This document shows positions 1 to 11,158 of a DNA stretch of 64,000 nucleotides, in pieces (positions within the stretch are counted from its first letter, which is position 1; every line of letters begins with the position of its first letter). The notes below the pieces were generated by a model. It searched no databases, was not told the origin of the DNA, and saw only the letters and a program-made list of their open reading frames with translations. Origin of the DNA: Thinopyrum elongatum (Eukaryota; Streptophyta; Magnoliopsida; Poales; Poaceae); contig CM022303.1 of NCBI GenBank assembly GCA_011799875.1, positions 274,422,904 through 274,486,903 on the forward strand, read 5' to 3'. Made by a program: the position numbers and the translations under genes.

Positions 1-1648
1 GCATGTCGGTGACACGAGGTGCCCAGCCAGTAGGGTTGACTCAGTCAACCCTGACTATTGCACCCGCAGGGCCCACGGGCAGTGGCTCAGAGGCGGGCCC
101 CGGTCGGCCACGTCGGCGCCAGCCACCGGAATCACGCCGGGGAGGCCGAGCATGGCGGCGCGCGTCGGAGCAACGACGGGTTTCGCACATAGGGCACCAT
201 TTCGGGCGCAGGCAGGCCCATTCGAACGAGGAGACGTTGACGAGGCGAACTGTGGTGGTGGCGGAGGCTGCGGTGGTCGGAAACGTCGGCGGCGAGCTCA
301 CTCGCGGCGACCGGAGATCGGCCGTGCATGGATCCGGCGTTGTGGGGCACGGTGAGTTGGATGTGGGGGTGCGTTGGGAAACCACTGATGTCGCGCGTCG
401 ATCTACGGCGGTTGCAGGGTCTGAGGTGGACGGTGCTCGCCGGGGTTGAGCCCGCGGCGGCCGGAGTTCGGGCTGGGACGGATCTGGCGCTAGGGGGCAC
501 GACAAAATGTGTGGTTGGGCTCGCTGGGCTCCTGGAAGCACCAGGAGCACATTGCCGTGCTCAGGCAGAGGCTGCGACAGTGGTGGCCACGGCGGCGGAG
601 CTGAACGGTGGCGATGAGCTCGGCCACGGCGGGCACAGCAGCTAGGAGGCGAGCGTGGGCTAGAAAGAGGGGAAGGAGGAACGGATGCTCACCGAGCGGC
701 ACACGGAGGCCGGTGAGAGCTTAGAAGCGTAGGGAGGCGGTGAATCACGGCGGCAGCGTTCTGGCGATCCGAGGAGGAAGAAGAGGTCGGGGCTGCTCCT
801 GGAGGAGTCCGGCGTCGCGTGGCTTGATGGGGAGACGTGGTCGACGGAGATGGAGCACGTGGACAGCTTGGCGTGGCCGGAGGGACTCGGTGGCCATGTG
901 GAATGCGGCGGGCAGCGACGGTGGCACTCGAGTGCGCTCAGATCCGAGCAAGGAGAGGCGAGGAGGAAGGGGAGAGTGAGGCGAATGGAGGAGGCGACCA
1001 GGGGGAATGGCTCGGGCGCGGCCTTATCCTCTCGCCCACCTGCCCCGTCGCGGTGGCGAGCAGCGGCCGTAGGAGGCGCGCGCAGCCACAGGGATGGCGA
1101 CACGATGATGGGAGGTGAGAGAAAAAGATAGGTGGGCTGGGCCGTGCCACTGTGCACTTAGGCCCAGCTCACAGTAGCTGTTAGGGCCTTTTTCCCTTTT
1201 ATTTTTCAGTTTTCTTTTTACAGAAGAATTTTGCAGATAAATGAGCTGCCAAATGCATTTTGTAAAATGTGAAACTTGGTCACATAAATACAATGCATTA
1301 TCCAGCACTGCCATAAAAGGTTTGGGCAATTTTGGAATTCATTTGGATTTTTAAAAAATGGAAAAGACATTTTTTAGTGTTGTTTTGGCACTATTTTAAA
1401 TGCTACTGCTCAAATAGCATTTAAGTGATGTTGTTTTCCTTAACATCAAATTGTTTTGGAATATTGGCTAGAAGGTGAACATTTTTCCAGCAATTTTTGT
1501 GTAACTTCATTTTGCACTGTGAATTTGAATTGTTTTCAGAGAGGAATTTGAAATGAGATATTAATCCAATATGATTAAGCTTTGTAAATCAAGATGACTT
1601 GGCATTGATCATAAGGGATTACTGTAGTGTGATGCTGGGGATGTTACA
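1..1648 (-). mobile_element. Start of a large minus-strand LTR (DupA copy, cut by window)
   Basis: Equivalent to the outer 1.6 kb of the LTR at 16,035-20,457. Read on the minus strand it begins TGTAACATCC at 1,648. Bases 1-1,160 are GC-rich and open in several frames on both strands, but the frames disagree between the two copies and show no recognisable domain, so I call no gene. Bases 1,160-1,648 are AT-rich. The alternative, that this is part of one plus-strand LTR ending at 2,444, is less likely because a primer-binding-like site lies beside 16,035 on the minus strand. Confidence 0.6.
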
Positions 1649-2444
1649 CTATATATACCCCTCCACCCCCTTCTCCATTTGTGAGAGAGCCATCAGAACG
1701 TGCCTACACTTCCACTACTCATTTTCTGAGAGAGAACCACCTACTCATGTGTTGAGACCAAGATATTCCAATCCTACCACTAGAATCTTCATCTCTAGCC
1801 TTCCCCAAGTTGCTTTCCACTCAAATCATCTTTCCACCATAGCCAAATCTATGAGAGAGAGTTGAGTGTTGGGGAGACTATCATTTGAAGCACAAGAGCA
1901 AGGAGTTCATCATCAACACACCATTTATTACCTTTTGGAGAGTGGTGTCTCCTAGATTGGTTAGGTGTCGCTTGGGAGCCTTCAACAAGATTGTGGAGTT
2001 GAACCAAGAAGTTTGTAAGGGCAAGGAGATCGCCTACTTCGTGAAGATCTACCTGAGTGAGGCAAGTCCTTCATGGGCGATGGCCATGGTGGGATAGACA
2101 AGGTTGCTTCTTCGTGGGTGGAGCCCCTCCATGGACTCACGCAACCGTTACCCTTCATGGGTTGAAGTCTCCATCAACGTGCACGTACGATAGCACCACA
2201 TATCGGAACCACACCAAAAATCTCCGTGTCTACATTGCGTTTGCCTTCTCCAAACCCTTCCCTTTACCTTCATATGCAATGTTTTACTTTTCGCTGCTAC
2301 ACTCTTAGAATTGCATGTGTAGGTTGATTGCTTGACTTGTAATAGTTGCTAAAATCTGCCAACAATTATAATTGGGAAATGGCTAGATTTTTATTTGGTC
2401 AAGTAGTCTAATCACCCCCCTCTAGACCTACTTTCGATCCTACA
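1649..2444 (+). mobile_element. Plus-strand LTR fragment (TATA box to LTR end)
   Basis: Begins with a TATA-like stretch (tatatata at about 1,651) immediately after the minus-strand LTR edge and ends in ...TCCTACA at 2,444, after a run of C and T typical of grass LTR ends. The upstream part of the LTR is missing, consistent with the neighbouring large-LTR element having inserted or truncated it. No internal region follows; Tat-3 sequence starts directly at 2,445. Family not identified. Duplicated at 20,458-21,253. Confidence 0.5.
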
Positions 2445-2991
2445 AGATGATCTCAGGAAAATAGAGCAAGGGATAGGTGTGAGCCAGCACTTCGCCCATG
2501 TTCCCTTTTATAGGCGAACGAGGCCGGGGGCTGGCTCCTCACCCAGGAGGCAACAGCCCCGATCCACCAATCCCACTCCTCTGCGTCACTAACGGCACAC
2601 GAAATCAAGACTGGCCTCATGCGCCTATCCATGGCATCTGGCTTTCTGCCTTTGGCACTCATTCCCATGCCCTCCGCGTCCGCCACCAACCCTACGCAAT
2701 GCATGCGGCATACGTGGAAGAAACGGCGGGGCCAGGGGAGTTAGTGGAATGGCAGTTACCGCCCTGTGAACGTGGGACGTGGGCGACCCATGGATCATGG
2801 CGTAAATCTCCCCCACGATGTCTCGCACGACACAAGGAAAAACCGGGAACTGACTCAAGCACAGGTTAATGAAGAAGCAAAGAAAATATCAAGAAAGAGG
2901 AGAATGCCATCGTAAATGCCTTGCCTGTGTACCTGAGAGGGCCTACCCCAATGATGCTCAGCACCATGTTTGGACCAGGCCCGGGGGCTCC
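2445..2991 (+). mobile_element. Tat-3: 3' internal remnant with an antisense promoter relic
   Basis: This is the last ~550 bp of the internal region of a plus-strand Gypsy element, ending in a G-rich polypurine tract (cccgggggctcc) directly before the LTR at 2,992. Read on the minus strand, 2,510-2,500 carries a CCTATAAAAGGG TATA box followed by a leader containing GGCTCACACC, the arrangement seen before the B3 gene of Tat-1. It is therefore the promoter end of an antisense gene whose body has been lost at 2,444. No coding sequence remains. Duplicated at 21,254-21,802. Confidence 0.6.
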
Positions 2992-3920
2992 TGTCGGTGC
3001 AACAAACCTTCACATATGTTTCCCGGACTGTACACAGGCTCAAGTGGCAGAAATGCAAACTCCACAAAACATTCAAGACAAAACCAAGCCAGAGAGATAG
3101 CCCTTTGAGGAATCAAGGGGCGGATCAAGAAGACCAAGACAAGCCAAGACAGCAAGATATCACTAAGGAAAAACCTCCCTTACCAGGCAGGTGAGCCCGG
3201 TCAGGTCAAGGCCACCCCGAATACAAGTCCCAAGACTTCCCTGGCGAGGATTGCCGGGGCCACTGGCGGCCTACATCCCCGCCAAGACTCCACCGCTCAA
3301 CCGCATCGCAACGCAAGTCATCCATCGGTGCGGTGTCGAGCCCCCAGATAACTAAGTGCCTGTCATTTGGCACGTGGCAGCCATTTAGGAGGAAGATCAC
3401 CTCCATATGACACCCATCCAGAGGCGTGTCAAGTAGACAGGTGGAAGATAACTAAAGCAACGTGGCAGGCCTGTCGGGCCACATCCAAAGCGCGACATAT
3501 GGCAGTGCATTTAATGCGCTTTGTCCTAACTTCCAGAGTTAGGTACGATAGCACTGCTAGCTATCTAATCGCTGGATAATGACTGTTTTGCCATTATGGT
3601 AACCCCTTAGCCTATAAAAGGAGGACCGTGGCAACCTTAGAAAGGATTCGGACCCTCGTGCACTCATACGCACATAGCTGCTCTCCCCAAGGCGACCTTG
3701 CCGGGCTTGAATGTCGCGCATTCTTCATGGTCCCTCCATCAATCCACCAAAGCAGGAGTAGGATTTTAAGCTTCTCAGCAGCCCGAACCTGGGTAAAAAC
3801 CACCAGCGTCATCACTACCATGCTGTCACATGGCCTTCGCTCTTTGTGCAATGCATCCTCCCCCTTGCCGAACCACAAAGGGGCCGATGGTCCCATAGGT
3901 GGCCGTGTTCTACCACGACA
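2992..3920 (+). mobile_element. Tat-3 3' LTR
   Basis: 929 bp, starts TGTCGGTGCAACA and ends TACCACGACA. Start and end match the Tat-1 LTR read on its coding strand (TGTCGGTGCAACA ... CCATGACA), so the families are close, although the middle differs. TATA box CCTATAAAAGG at 3,611-3,621. A polypurine tract lies directly upstream. The 5' LTR and almost all of the body are absent. Duplicated at 21,803-22,724. Confidence 0.75.
3611..3621 (+). promoter_or_regulatory. TATA box of Tat-3 LTR
   Basis: CCTATAAAAGG about 310 bp before the LTR end, the expected place for the U3/R promoter. The same box with nearby GGAGG occurs in inverse orientation in the Tat-1 and Tat-2 LTRs. Confidence 0.6.
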
Positions 3921-6196
3921 CGCCAGCTACCCCAGGCATGCCCTGTTGGGTAGTGGGCCCCAAGTGGCCCCCTCACTTATCCCTTTAGCCCATGTCATCT
4001 CATACCTCCAGAAAAAATCACTCTTGCTCTCTCTTCCATGTTCTTGCTATAAAACCCACGGATGGTGATTACCAAGCTAGTCCAAAAGCCTAAGCTTGGG
4101 GGAGTATGTATTTCCACCGACATTACATTCATGTTCACACATTTCATTTCAGTTGTCGGTGTCCAAACTTTTTCATTGTATTATCCATGCTAGATTTATT
4201 TTCTCGCTTTCTTCTTTTGTGTTTGAAAAACTTTGAGAAAACCCAAAAAAAATCTTGCTTCTGTTCGGTTTTTCTATCTAGTTAAATTAGTTTTAGTACT
4301 AAAAGAAAACCCAAAAAGATTTCTCATTTCTTATTTTGTTTTGTTGGGAGCTTTCTCGTGTAAATAGTTTTTCTCGTTCTTGTTTTTCTTTCTTTAATTG
4401 GTTTCCCTTTCAAGAAAAACTAAAAACTCCAAAAATATTTCTGTGTGTTTCTCTGAAGTTCTTTTCTTTTGTTGAGTTGTACCAAGGAGAAGACCACGAT
4501 GAAAATGTTGAGTGGCTCTTATATGCATTATTGTTGATCTAATGAATAGCCCGTATTATTTTGTCTTCTCCTCTGAATAAAATGTTGCAGATTTTAGCTT
4601 AGTCCACGACACTCTTGCACTACTATTATGTTCTTATCATTCAGTCATGCAAGTGAAAGGCAATAATGACGATATTTGATGAAGTGACTGTGGCAGGGAA
4701 AAGCGGGTATGAACTCAACTTGTTCTTGTTTTTGTAAATATGTTTAACTCAGTATCCATGATTTAGCATATTATGATTAAACATGTTTGCAATGACAATT
4801 AGAGATTATAGTTGCTCATGCCATGCTTAAGTAGCTAGGAGTGGATGATGATTTATCTTGGGTGTCAACATGCATCAAAATGATTGTGATGTAGTATGAT
4901 GATATGGTATCCTCCTTTGAATGTTTGAAGTGGCTTGACTTGGCACATGTTCACGCATGTAGTTGAATCAAAACCAACATAGCCTCCATGATATTTATGT
5001 TCATCTTGTTTATATCCTACTCATGCTAGTATTCAATGTTAATTCTTCATAATGCATGTTCATTACCGTTTTCACTCTCTAGCTAGTCGTTTCTCAACCT
5101 ATTTGCTAGCCTTCGCCTGTACTAAGCGGGAATACTGCTTGTGCATCAAAATCCTTAAACCAAAGTTATTCCAGATGAGTCCACTATATCTACCTATATG
5201 CGGTATTACCCTGTCGTTCCAAGTAAATTTGCATGTGCCACCTCTAAATATTCAAATGAACATCTGTTTTGTGTACCTGGACTGCTCAAGGAGCGACAGG
5301 GGGTGGTCAATATCTTCCATGCTAAGCGGGTTATTCTTATGATGAGTGTTTATTCACTCGTCCTTGCACGAGAGGGGTTGGTAATAGGGATGCCCAGTCC
5401 CGAAATAAAAAAATCACAAATAGTTAAACAAAACTCCCCCAGGACTATTGTTGGTATGGAAGGCACCCGTGGATTCGGTTAGCCATGGCTTGTGTTTGTT
5501 GGTGGAGGGGGGTGAACTTTACTTTTATCGCTTGGGAACCACCGCTAATTTGTTTAGCATGGAAGATATTGAAAACTCTTGGACGTAACATTGACAGGAA
5601 GGGTGTACCTCCCAAAATTTTATTTATCTTTGATTTAAACATTGAGCTCTGGCACCTCTGCAAATCCCTGCTTCCCTCTGCGAAGGGCATATCTATTTAC
5701 TTTTATGTTATTTTACTTTTATGTTGAGTCATCACCTTCTCGAACAAGCGATAGACCTGAGAGCACTATTGTCATCCTCATGCATTGTGTATAGTTAATG
5801 TTGAACGCATCATGACTGGATCTCTTCTACAATGAATTACAATGTTTAGTTGCTTCTTAAACTTTGGAGGTGCTCTGCATTTATGTTTTGCGGTCTTAGA
5901 AAGGGCTCGCGAGATACCACTATTGTCATATTATATCATGATTGTTTTGACAAAGTGTTGGCATTTGAGATATCTTATTATTGCTCGCTAGTTGATTATG
6001 CCATTGATATGAGTTAATATAATTTCTAAGAGTTATTGTTGGCATGGTTATTCATGATCTTTGCTGAAAACCTGGGTGCTATTTAAGCATATATATGTAA
6101 ACAAGAACAAAAGAGTTCATAAAAGTTTTTCTTTATCACTTTCAGTTTGTCAACTTAATTGCTTGAGGACAAGCAATGGGTTAAGCTTGGGGGAGT
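3921..6196 (+). mobile_element. 3' internal region of a plus-strand Gypsy element
   Basis: AT-rich, non-coding 3' internal region ending in GCTTGAGGACAAGCAA and then AAGCTTGGGGGAG, the polypurine tract preceding the LTR at 6,197. A second AAGCTTGGGGGAG occurs at about 4,091. This layout (long untranslated stretch after integrase, G-rich tract, ~1.4 kb LTR) is common in Triticeae Gypsy elements. The pol genes are missing, cut off by Tat-3 at 3,920. Short open frames here carry no domain I recognise. Duplicated at 22,725-24,968. Confidence 0.7.
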
Positions 6197-7606
6197 TGAT
6201 ACGTCTCCATCATATCTCCTTTTCCTAACGCTTTTGCTCTTGTTTTGGACTCTAATTTGCATAATTTGAATGAAACTAACCCGGACCGACGTTGTTTTCA
6301 GCAGAATTACCATGGTGTTGTTTTTGTGCAGAAATAAAAGTTCTCAGAATTGGATAAACTTTTTAGAGAATTATTTTGGAATATATAATAATTTCTGTTA
6401 CCAGGACCCACTGGAGGGGGGGTAGGATGCCCACAAGACACCAGGGCGCGCCACCCCCCTCTGGCGCGCCCTGGTGGGTAGTGGGGCCCTCGGGGCTCCT
6501 CTAACCCTAATTCCAACTCTATAAATTCCTATTTTCAGAGAAAAATAAGAGAGGAAGTTTCATCATGTTTTACGATAAGGAGCCACCGCTACCTCCTGTT
6601 CTTCATCGGGAGGCCAGATCTGGAGCCCGTTCGGGGCAACGAAGAGGGGGATCTTTGGTCTTCGTCATCACCAACCTTCCTCCATCACCAATTTCATGAT
6701 GCTCACCGCCGGGAGTGGGTAATTCCTTCGTAGGCTCGCTGGTCGGTGAGAAGTTGGATGAGATTCATCATGTAATCGAGTTAGTTTTTGTTAGGGCTTG
6801 ATCCCTAGTATCCACTATGTTCCGAGATTGATGTTGCTATGACTTTGCCATGCTTAATTCTTGTCACTAGGGCCCGAGTGCCATGATTTCATATCTGAAC
6901 TATTTATGTTTTCACCATTATATATATTTTTGTGATCCGATCTTGCAAGTCATATGCACCTATTATGTGTTATGATCCGTATACCCCAAGGTGACAACAA
7001 TTGGGATACTTTCCGGAGATGACCGTAGTTTGAGGAGTTCATGTATTCACTATGTGATAATTATTTATTCTGGTTCTCTATTAAAAGGAGGCCTTAATAT
7101 CTCTTAGTTTCCTTATGGAACCCGCTACCACAGGAGGGTAGGACAAAAGATGGCATGCAAGTTCTTTTCCATAAGCAAGTATGATTATCTACGGAATACA
7201 TGCCTACATTATATTTATGAACTGGAGCTAGTTCTGTGTCGCCCTAGGTTATGACTGTTATATGATGAATATTATCCAACGTAATCACCGATCCAATGCC
7301 TACGAGTTTTCCACATATTGTTCTTGCTAAGTTAGTATTGCTATTGCTACTGTCATAACTGCTACAAAATTATTGCTATCACTGTTACCGTTACTATTAT
7401 TGTTATCACTGCTATCAAAACTATCATACTACTGTGCTACTGATCACTTTGCTGCAGATATTTAATCTCCAGGTGTGGTTGAATTGAAAACTCAACTACT
7501 AATACTTGCAAATATTCTTTGGCTCCCGTTGTGTTGAATCTATAAATTTGGGTTGAATACTCTACCCTCGAAAACTATTGCGATCCCCTATACTTGTGGG
7601 TTATCA
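6197..7606 (+). mobile_element. Plus-strand Gypsy 3' LTR (~1.4 kb)
   Basis: Starts TGATACGTCTCC and ends GGGTTATCA. Contains a GC-rich hairpin at 6,440-6,475, a TATA-like box (CTATAAATTCC) near 6,520, and an ACT/TGT-rich low-complexity stretch at 7,325-7,440. Preceded by a polypurine tract, so it is a 3' LTR. The TGATACGTCTCC start is shared by several Triticeae Gypsy families; I do not assign one. Duplicated at 24,969-26,365. Confidence 0.75.
6440..6475. repeat. GC-rich hairpin inside LTR
   Basis: ACCAGGGCGCGCCA at 6,440-6,453 is the exact reverse complement of 6,462-6,475, with an 8-base C-rich loop. It lies ~45 bp before the TATA-like box. The DupB equivalent has lost a base from one arm. 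Confidence 0.8.
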
Positions 7607-7867
7607 TACGGGATATTTGTAGGGTTTTCCATTCGCCATTTGCTTTTTAGTCGAATGATTTGGTTTCTATCGTCAAACTATTTAGCTTAAGTGGTCATGA
7701 AACGTTAAAAACAACGCGTGTGGTGTTAGTAAAACTCGTCGTCATGTACTGTTAATAACCCCCCTGCAATGTCATTTGCTTTCGTATATCTGTTTGCAGG
7801 TGTTATTGAACATTTATCCTCTTGCAAATAGTATCATCGCAATTATCTATCTTGCAGGAGAAATAAA
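7607..7867 (+). other. Fragment between the Gypsy LTR and Tat-1
   Basis: About 260 bp of AT-rich sequence without coding potential. It contains TTTGCAGGTGTTATTG and CTTGCAGGAG stretches resembling the 37,188-37,919 region on the other side of Tat-1, so it is probably the left flank of the element into which Tat-1 inserted. Duplicated at 26,366-26,619. Confidence 0.4.
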
Positions 7868-8763
7868 ACCACGGCCACCTATGGGGCCATCAACCCCTTT
7901 TGGTTCGGCGGGGGGATGGACATGTTGCACAAAGAGCGGAGAAGCGTCGCGTAGCACGACAGAGATCACACGGGCAGTGTTTACCCAGGTTCGGGCCGCC
8001 ATGAGGCATAAAACCCTACTCCTGCTTTGGTGGATTGATGGTGGATAATGGTTGTGAAACGTAGCACACTCGCCCGGCAAGGTTGCTCTGGGGGCGAGAG
8101 TGGCTACGCGCGTATGGATATGCGAGGATCCAACCCTTTCTATGGTCGCCATGGGCCTCCTTTTATAGACTAAGGGGTCACCACAGTGGCAAATCAGTCT
8201 TTGCGTACTGATTAGATAGCTGACAATGCTATCATATCTAACTCTGCAGGCTGACAGAGCGCATTAAATACGCCGCTCAATGTCACATCATAGCTTGCCC
8301 GGCAAGCCCGGCCGGGCTGTTTTGCCAGTTTTGCGCCTGCTTGCTTGACACGTCTCAGGACGAGTGTCATATGGTGATCTTTGCTGTAGGAAGTGGCTGC
8401 CATGTGGCAGAAAGCAGCCACTTAGTCACCTTGGAGCTTGACACCACTTCGATTACTGACTTGCGTCACTTGTGAGGTGGAGCGGTGGAGTGGCTTGCCT
8501 CCGCCAACCCCGGCAGGCCTATCGGGATGATCTGGGAGCTTGCTTCCGGGGCAAAACCCAACCCTGCCAGGCTCGCCTGCCCGGCAAGGTAGGCCCTTCC
8601 ATTAGCGATGCCTCATTCCTCTGGCTCGCCTTGGCCTTTTTGACTTGCTCTTGTGTCCTTCAAAGGAATTGATCCTCCTTGCTTGGTCTGATATTGGTCT
8701 TGCAATCTTGTTTCTGGCCTGTGCACAGTCCGTGCAATGGACCCAGGGTCTGTTGCACCGACA
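7868..8763 (-). mobile_element. Tat-1a 3' LTR (DupA)
   Basis: About 896 bp. On the minus strand it begins TGTCGGTGCAACAG at 8,763, preceded by a GGGGGCTCC polypurine tract. It lacks roughly the last dozen bases of the LTR found at 36,291-37,187. Over ~300 aligned bases at this end I count about 16 substitutions against that 5' LTR, about 14 of them transitions, roughly 5%: an old insertion. A TATA box lies near 8,160 (minus). Confidence 0.8.
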
Positions 8764-9220
8764 GGAGCCCCCGGGCCTGGCACGGACGCGCCGCTGGGCG
8801 CCGCCGGGGTAGGCCCTAATCAGTGCACAGGCAGAAATGTAAGGGCGGCTTCGCCCCTTGAGATCTTCTTTGCTTCTTCATTAACTTGAGCTTGGGTCGG
8901 TTTCCAGTTTTACTGGGCGTCGTGCAACGCTTAGGGGAAAAACTAAACCACGATCGGTGGGCGGCCCACGCCCCATGATCACGGGGTAGGAAACTGTCAT
9001 CCCACTTGCCTCCTGCACCGTGTGTTGCATACATTGCGCAGGGTGGGTGGTGGACGTGGAAGGCATGGGAACGAGCGCCATGGCAGAAAGCCAGGCGTCG
9101 CTGAGTGGTGTAGAGGGGCGGCTCTGATTCCCCGAGCCGTTGCAGGCACAAAGGGGAACCGCATTGGAGGAGCAAGGCGGTCGCCTGCTGAGTGAGATGC
9201 CAGTCCCCTGGCTCGTTCTT

Positions 9221-9297
9221 CTATAAAAGGGAGTGGGAGTAGTGTGTCTGCTCACACACCTTCCTTCTCCATTTCTTCGAAGCTTCTCTTGCTTGCC
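9221..9297 (+). promoter_or_regulatory. Antisense promoter and leader of the B3 gene (DupA)
   Basis: CTATAAAAGGG at 9,221-9,231 lies 77 bp before the ATG at 9,298. A pyrimidine-rich leader with TCCATTTCTTCGAAGC follows. A start site ~30 bp after the box falls at about 9,255, past an in-frame ATG at 9,244, so the ATG at 9,298 is the better start. Orientation is opposite to Tat-1. Confidence 0.6.
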
Positions 9298-9984
9298 ATG
9301 GTGAGGGGGCGAGTGCGCGGTAGTACTCTGGTGGTGGTGTTGAGAACTTCTGCTCGACAGCGTCTCCCCCCTCCTCTCGATGACGTGGGGGTGGAACCCG
9401 CTGTGAGAGGAGGCGGAAGGGGGCATGGCCGAGGTCGTCGTGGTGTGCGCGGCCGAGGAGGCCGGGGCGGCGCCTCTATTGCGCCCGCACCAGATGCTCT
9501 TCCCCCGATGGAAGGCCACGTCGGAGACCAGCCCTTGGAGTTCGTCATCAGGTTGTACAAGCCTCTGCGTGGCCGCCTCCGTCTGCCTACTCCATTTGCC
9601 AGGATGATGGAGCACGAACAGCCGCATGCGCTGAAGTTGCACATGAGGGGCTGTGGGAATGGCAGCATGCGGGTGGATGTTGACTTCCCTGCTCCTCATG
9701 TCATGTACCTCCGCCACGGCTGGAAGACCTTTGCTTGAGCCCATAGCTTGTCGGAGGGGCACGTTCTCCAGTTTAAATTAATGGAGAGTGGCCTGCTTTC
9801 CGTCAAGGTCTTTGGGCGCTCGGGAGCTCGCTTACGGTGCTGCGTGGAGAGCTCGACCGTTGACGAAAGCTCCTCCTCGAGCGAAAGCGACGAGGAGGAG
9901 ACTAACGGCGATGACGACGGCGGCGGCCGGGAGGGCGATGATGACGGCGGCGGCCGGGAGGGCGATGACTCCGACTCTGGCTAA
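9298..9984 (+). pseudogene. B3 DNA-binding-domain protein, antisense cargo of Tat-1 (DupA)
   Basis: A 229-codon frame, read opposite to the retrotransposon, with one in-frame TGA at 9,736-9,738. Residues ~37-60 are an Arg-Gly-rich stretch (GRGRR, RGRGGRGG). Residues ~79-185 match the plant B3 fold (PF02362): hydrophobic strand FVIRLYKPL, LRLPTPFARMM, ALKLHMRG, then MYLRHGWKTFA, stop, AHSLSEGHVLQFKL, and LLSVKVFGRSGAR. The WKTFA...HSL.EGH.L.F core is the diagnostic part. A serine/acidic tail (ESSSSSESDEEE) and two tandem DDDGGGREG units end it. B3 proteins bind DNA; the target of this one is unknown. The TGA splits the domain at a codon where relatives have Arg or Glu, so translation would give a half domain. 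Capture from a host REM-like gene is my inference. Confidence 0.75.
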
Positions 9985-11158
9985 ACGTCGCCCGCACCAT
10001 CTTCAACAGGCGGCAGCACCATCATCTGCACCAGTGTTTTCTCCCCGGCAAGGTGATTTGCCGGGAAGTTGGATGCAGAGGTGGTGATGGTGCTCCCCTG
10101 GCCCTTCTAGCAGACCTCCAGCTGGACCCCGGCAGGCTTCCTCTCGGGCTGCAGCTCCGTTAGCCCTGCCGTGCCCTGCTGGCCTTGGTGGTGGTGGTCG
10201 ACGGGTCGGCTCCGCCATGCACTCCATCGACGTCTTCGTCCACGCCCTCTCGCCCCGGCCAGGCATCCTCTCCTGGAGCCCGGCAGGGTCAGGCTGGGCT
10301 TCTGCCTAGGCATTCCTCTTGCCCTCTTTGCCTTCTACCGCCGTGCCTAGGAGGAGAGCGACAAGAAAAGGCATTACAGGGCACTTATCTTTTTTCATTC
10401 TTAAATCTGTAGGCACTTGCCAAATTTTAGTTCAAATAATGTAATCTCTTGAATCCATGTTTATGTTCCATGAGATTTGTACTTGTTGATCAGCATATTA
10501 ATGAAAAAGATAAGCTTGCCGGGCACTTGTGCATGTATGACATCCATGCAGAGGTGAGACACCTCCATACTTTCACGGAAACAAGTAGGTCCCGGTAAGC
10601 TACCTCGCTAGCACCCCATAGGACTGCTGCCGTGATGCCGAGCCTGCCGGGCGCAGAACCTATTGGGAGAGACCAGCCCCCCGCCAACCCCTTTCAGCCA
10701 AAGGCCACTACGACCATCCTGACCGAAGCAACGTTCATGCCAGTAGATGGGAGCACCTTTGTTTCCGAGGCAGCGAGGTTTTCGTATGCACAAGTTCTAC
10801 TCACGGAATATGTATGGATAAGAGATGGACTTATCTGTTTGGCTTGCTGGAGATTGCAGTGTTGGCTTGTCTTCGCATCCTCTTCCTAGGACTAAGTCCA
10901 CGGAAGGAGCCTGCAGTTTATGCAAATCAAGATGATGCCAGATGCAATCTATCTACATGATCATGCAACCTATCTACATGAATCATGCAATGCTTATGAA
11001 ATGCTTATGCATGCATGCAACTTGTCGGGGGCCCCCAGCGCTTCATTTATTTCTCAGTTGCTCAGGGTCTTCGCCTGGCTTTGTACAAGGGGTTACATGC
11101 AGCTGAGGCAAGGCCTGTACAAAAGGGTGGCTGCCGGGCAGGGCCTAACAGCCGCGCC
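9985..11158. other. Tat-1a region between B3 gene and integrase
   Basis: 1.2 kb. To ~10,380 it is GC-rich and may be a downstream exon or 3' untranslated part of the antisense gene (a plus frame at 10,185-10,412 is Ser/Pro-rich with no domain). From 10,400 it turns AT-rich with several AATAA/TAATG-like motifs, consistent with an antisense 3' end. 10,930-11,015 is a low-complexity run of ATGCA/TCTACATG. No gene supported. Confidence 0.4.

Noticed and set aside
7325..7440. ACT/TGT-rich stretch as a microsatellite locus
   Set aside because: It is an imperfect low-complexity part of the Gypsy LTR and is present in both copies.
8881..9762. Minus-strand 293-residue frame across the B3 gene
   Set aside because: It is the reverse of the B3 frame and its leader, of low complexity, and is not kept in DupB.
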